Source: Bacillota bacterium (GTDB lineage: Bacteria > Bacillota > Clostridia > Peptostreptococcales > Anaerovoracaceae). Taken from it: DNA of 26,052 nt. Position numbers and translations under genes: made by a program. Positions 23,686-26,052 of the stretch are shown piece by piece. The stretch spans positions 1-26,052 of the forward strand of contig JAKJCD010000009.1 in NCBI GenBank assembly GCA_022706625.1, in the 5' to 3' direction. Within the stretch, counting starts at the first letter, position 1. Each line of letters begins with the position of its first letter. The notes below the pieces were generated by a model. That model did not search any database and had not been told where the DNA came from. It saw only the letters and a program-made list of their open reading frames with translations.

Positions 23686-25587
23686 ATGGGAAAAGTAATC
23701 GGGATTGATTTAGGGACCACAAACTCATGCGTTTCTGTATTAGAAGGCGGGGATCCTGTCGTAATCCCAAACGCAGAAGGAAATAGAACAACACCGTCTA
23801 TCGTTGCTTTTGCAAAAAACGGAGAGCGGTTGGTCGGGGAGACCGCCAAACGCCAGGCCATCACCAATCCGGAAAGAACAGTATTATCTATCAAAAGGCA
23901 TATGGGCACCGGCTATTCTGTTCAGATCGACGGAAAAACTTATACACCTCAGGATATATCAGCCATGATCTTGTCGAAGCTCAAGGTTGATGCAGAGGCT
24001 TATTTAGGCGAAAAGGTCACAGAAGCGGTCATCACAGTACCTGCATATTTTACCGACAGCCAGAAGCAAGCGACCAAAGATGCGGGTAAAATCGCCGGTC
24101 TTGATGTCAAACGAATAATCAATGAACCAACGGCGGCATCTTTAGCCTACGGCCTCGATAAGGAAGGTGGTGCTCAGCACAAAATCCTCGTTTATGACCT
24201 TGGAGGAGGCACTTTCGACGTGTCCATACTTGAGTTGGGGGACGGAGTGTTTGAAGTATTGGCGACAAACGGGAACAACAAGCTGGGAGGAGACGACTTT
24301 GACGATATCCTGGTCAATTTTATTGCAGACAGTTTTGCAAAGGAAAACGGCGTTGATCTTCGCAAGGACAGAATGGCTCTTCAGAGGCTGCGAGAAGCAG
24401 CGGAAAAGGCAAAGAAGGAGCTGTCCTCATCTCAGACCACCAGCATCAACCTGCCCTTTATCACCGTCAATGCAGACGGGCCCCTTCATTTGAACATGGA
24501 TGTGACAAGGGCCAAATTTGATCAGCTTACCGGCAGCCTCGTGGAAAAAACCATAGAACCTATGCGTAAAGCTATGGCCGACGCCGGAGTGAGCGCATCG
24601 GATCTGGAAAAGGTCATATTGGTAGGAGGTTCTACAAGGATACCGGCGGTTCAGGAAGCCGTAAAGAAAATCACAGGAAAAGAACCATTTAAAGGTATAA
24701 ATCCGGATGAATGTGTAGCCATCGGCGCTGCTATTCAAGCGGGGGTATTGACCGGTGAGGTCAAGGATGTGCTTCTTTTGGATGTCACACCCCTGTCCCT
24801 CTCCATAGAAACTCTGGGCGGAGTGGCAACCAGGCTTATTGAGAGGAATACCACCATACCTACAAAGAAGAGCCAGATATTCTCAACAGCAGCGGATAAC
24901 CAGAACGCCGTTGACATCCATGTTATGCAGGGTGAACGGGAGATGGCTGCAGGCAACATTACTTTGGGCAGATTCCAGCTGTCCGGTATTCCGCCGGCGC
25001 CTCGTGGAGTTCCTCAAATCGAGGTTACATTTGACATCGATGCCAACGGAATAGTAAACGTAAGCGCCAAGGATCTGGGTACAGGAAGAGAGCAGAGGAT
25101 AACTATTACATCTTCAACGAAACTTTCCGAGGACGAGATCAAACAGAAGGTCAAGGAAGCGCAGCAGTTTGCCGAGGAAGATAAGAGAAGAAAAGAAGAG
25201 GTTGAAGTCAGAAACAGTGCAGAAACGCTTATATATGAAACGGAAAAAGCACTTAAAGATTTAGAAGGAAGCTTGACCGAAGAAGAAAAGAGCAGTATTG
25301 TAAGTGCTAAGGAAGAACTGAGCAGAGTATTGGAAAACGGTACCCTCGATGATATCAAAGCGAAGACCGAAACTCTGACCCAACATTTCCACACCATTTC
25401 GGCCAAATTGTATCAGAAAACCCAAGGTGCCCAGGGCGGCTTTGATCCGAACAGCTCCGCCGGGAATTTCGATCCTGGAACTGCAGGAGGATTTGATTCC
25501 GGGGCTCAGGATGAAGGGGCGCCTCCCGATGACAATGTGGTAGATGCCGATTATGAAGTAGTGGATGAGGACAACAAGCAGGAATAG
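23686..25587 (+). CDS. dnaK: Molecular chaperone DnaK (Hsp70)
   Basis: A 633-residue ATP-dependent chaperone that binds exposed hydrophobic peptides. The ATPase domain shows IGIDLGTTNSCVSVLEGG, VYDLGGGTFDVSILELG and VILVGGSTRIPAVQ. The linker DVLLLDVTPLSLSIETLGG leads to the substrate-binding domain and helical lid. The Gly/Asp-rich tail ends with VVDADYEVVDEDNKQE, slightly longer than the usual VVDADYEVVDEDK. A strong AGGAGG ribosome site precedes the ATG. It lies 78 bases after grpE and 109 before dnaJ. The DnaK protein looks fully functional, which makes the defect in the adjacent dnaJ more striking. Confidence 0.98.
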   Translation: MGKVIGIDLGTTNSCVSVLEGGDPVVIPNAEGNRTTPSIVAFAKNGERLVGETAKRQAITNPERTVLSIKRHMGTGYSVQIDGKTYTPQDISAMILSKLKVDAEAYLGEKVTEAVITVPAYFTDSQKQATKDAGKIAGLDVKRIINEPTAASLAYGLDKEGGAQHKILVYDLGGGTFDVSILELGDGVFEVLATNGNNKLGGDDFDDILVNFIADSFAKENGVDLRKDRMALQRLREAAEKAKKELSSSQTTSINLPFITVNADGPLHLNMDVTRAKFDQLTGSLVEKTIEPMRKAMADAGVSASDLEKVILVGGSTRIPAVQEAVKKITGKEPFKGINPDECVAIGAAIQAGVLTGEVKDVLLLDVTPLSLSIETLGGVATRLIERNTTIPTKKSQIFSTAADNQNAVDIHVMQGEREMAAGNITLGRFQLSGIPPAPRGVPQIEVTFDIDANGIVNVSAKDLGTGREQRITITSSTKLSEDEIKQKVKEAQQFAEEDKRRKEEVEVRNSAETLIYETEKALKDLEGSLTEEEKSSIVSAKEELSRVLENGTLDDIKAKTETLTQHFHTISAKLYQKTQGAQGGFDPNSSAGNFDPGTAGGFDSGAQDEGAPPDDNVVDADYEVVDEDNKQE

Positions 25588-25606
25588 CCGTCAATTATAG
25601 CCACAT

Positions 25607-25645
25607 AGGGCCGTGCCGCGGAGCTAAGCAAGCAGGTGCGGCCTT
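25607..25645 (+). promoter_or_regulatory. Stable stem between dnaK and dnaJ
   Basis: AGGGCCGTGCC (25607-25617) can pair along all 11 bases with GGTGCGGCCTT (25635-25645), using three G-U pairs, around a 17-base loop. No U-tract follows, so it may act as an mRNA processing or stability element that lowers dnaJ relative to dnaK, or as a weak attenuator. Confidence 0.45.
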
Positions 25646-25696
25646 AAAGCGGGTAAGAAGGTTTAGTTACAGTAATAGCGGGGGAAGCAGAAACCG

Positions 25697-26052
25697 ATGG
25701 CAGGACAGAAAAGAGATTATTACGAGGTTCTCGGAATCAGGAAAGGTGCTTCAGAGGATGAAATAAAATCGGCATTTCCCGACCGTAATCCCGGGAACAA
25801 AACCGCCGAAGAAAAATTTAAAGAGGTCAACGAAGCTTATGGTGTCCTGTCGGATCCGAAGCAAAAAGACAAATACGACAGGTTCGGACATGCGGGCATA
25901 GATCCGAGTGCGGGCTTCGGCGGAGGCGGCTTCGGTGCAGGCGGCTTCGGCGGAGGCGGGTTTGAGGATATATTCGGGGATCTTTTCGGCAATATGTTCG
26001 GCGGTGCTGCCAGTTATGCTCAGGCAAGAAGGACCGGCCCGCAAAAGGGTGC
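25697..26052 (+). CDS. dnaJ: Chaperone DnaJ, partial at right edge, J domain lacking the HPD histidine
   Basis: The Hsp40 co-chaperone that normally stimulates DnaK ATPase; 118 codons are visible and the frame continues past the edge. The N terminus (KRDYYEVLGIRKGASEDEIKSAF) and the later block EEKFKEVNEAYGVLSDPKQKDKYDRFG are normal, followed by a Gly/Phe-rich linker (about residues 73-100). However, SAF (25-27) runs directly into PDRN (28-31). Family members have about eight further residues here (approximately RKLALKYH), the end of helix II and the His of the invariant HPD. The loss keeps the reading frame (24 bases). Loss of that His is known to abolish DnaK stimulation. Either this is a real mutation or a small assembly deletion. 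The ribosome site is moderate (GGGGGAAG). Confidence 0.9.
   Translation, partial: MAGQKRDYYEVLGIRKGASEDEIKSAFPDRNPGNKTAEEKFKEVNEAYGVLSDPKQKDKYDRFGHAGIDPSAGFGGGGFGAGGFGGGGFEDIFGDLFGNMFGGAASYAQARRTGPQKG

Noticed and set aside
25751..26044. Minus-strand frame opposite dnaJ
   Set aside because: It is a by-product of the Gly-rich dnaJ coding sequence and has no ribosome site or family likeness.

Overview
The window looks like a chromosomal segment of a spore-forming, anaerobic, moderate-GC Firmicute, most likely a clostridium that ferments amino acids. The evidence is: sporulation genes gpr and spoIIP; a perfect CIRCE operator before hrcA-grpE-dnaK-dnaJ; strong AGGAGG-type ribosome sites; clostridial ferredoxin-like proteins; and a complete histidine-to-glutamate fermentation cluster. 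I cannot name the species from sequence alone.

Layout. Positions 1-118 hold the 5' half of a serine tRNA gene (minus strand, anticodon CGA). It is cut just after the anticodon loop and joined to unrelated DNA, so the left edge is probably the border of an integrated element; its promoter remains at 152-180. A gene-free stretch (119-585) follows, with a good promoter carrying direct repeats, then a cupin gene, a cold-shock gene with a long structured leader, and an iron-sulfur protein gene. Positions 2764-9230 are a hut operon in the order hutH-hutU-ftcD-hutI-fchA. It converts histidine to glutamate, two NH3 and methenyl-tetrahydrofolate. A minus-strand purine nucleoside phosphorylase gene converges on it. 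Next come an acyl-CoA synthetase gene broken by one amber codon, a minus-strand LD-carboxypeptidase gene, an M20 amidohydrolase gene and a minus-strand rpsT.

From 14.7 kb on, everything reads rightward: gpr, spoIIP, a small membrane protein, lepA, hemW, glpK, a small unknown protein, then the heat-shock operon hrcA-grpE-dnaK-dnaJ, which runs off the right edge. This is a familiar clostridial order (rpsT/gpr/spoIIP/lepA/hemW/hrcA), but glpK and a 92-residue protein sit between hemW and the CIRCE promoter.

Most notable: (1) the dnaJ reading frame has lost about eight residues of the J domain, including the His of the HPD motif, without a frameshift; (2) the acyl-CoA synthetase has a lone in-frame TAG; (3) a tRNA-Ser is split at the left edge; (4) a run of histidine codons lies just upstream of hutH, as in an amino-acid leader peptide. 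Most of the window is conventional core genome, and I found no clearly new multi-gene system.
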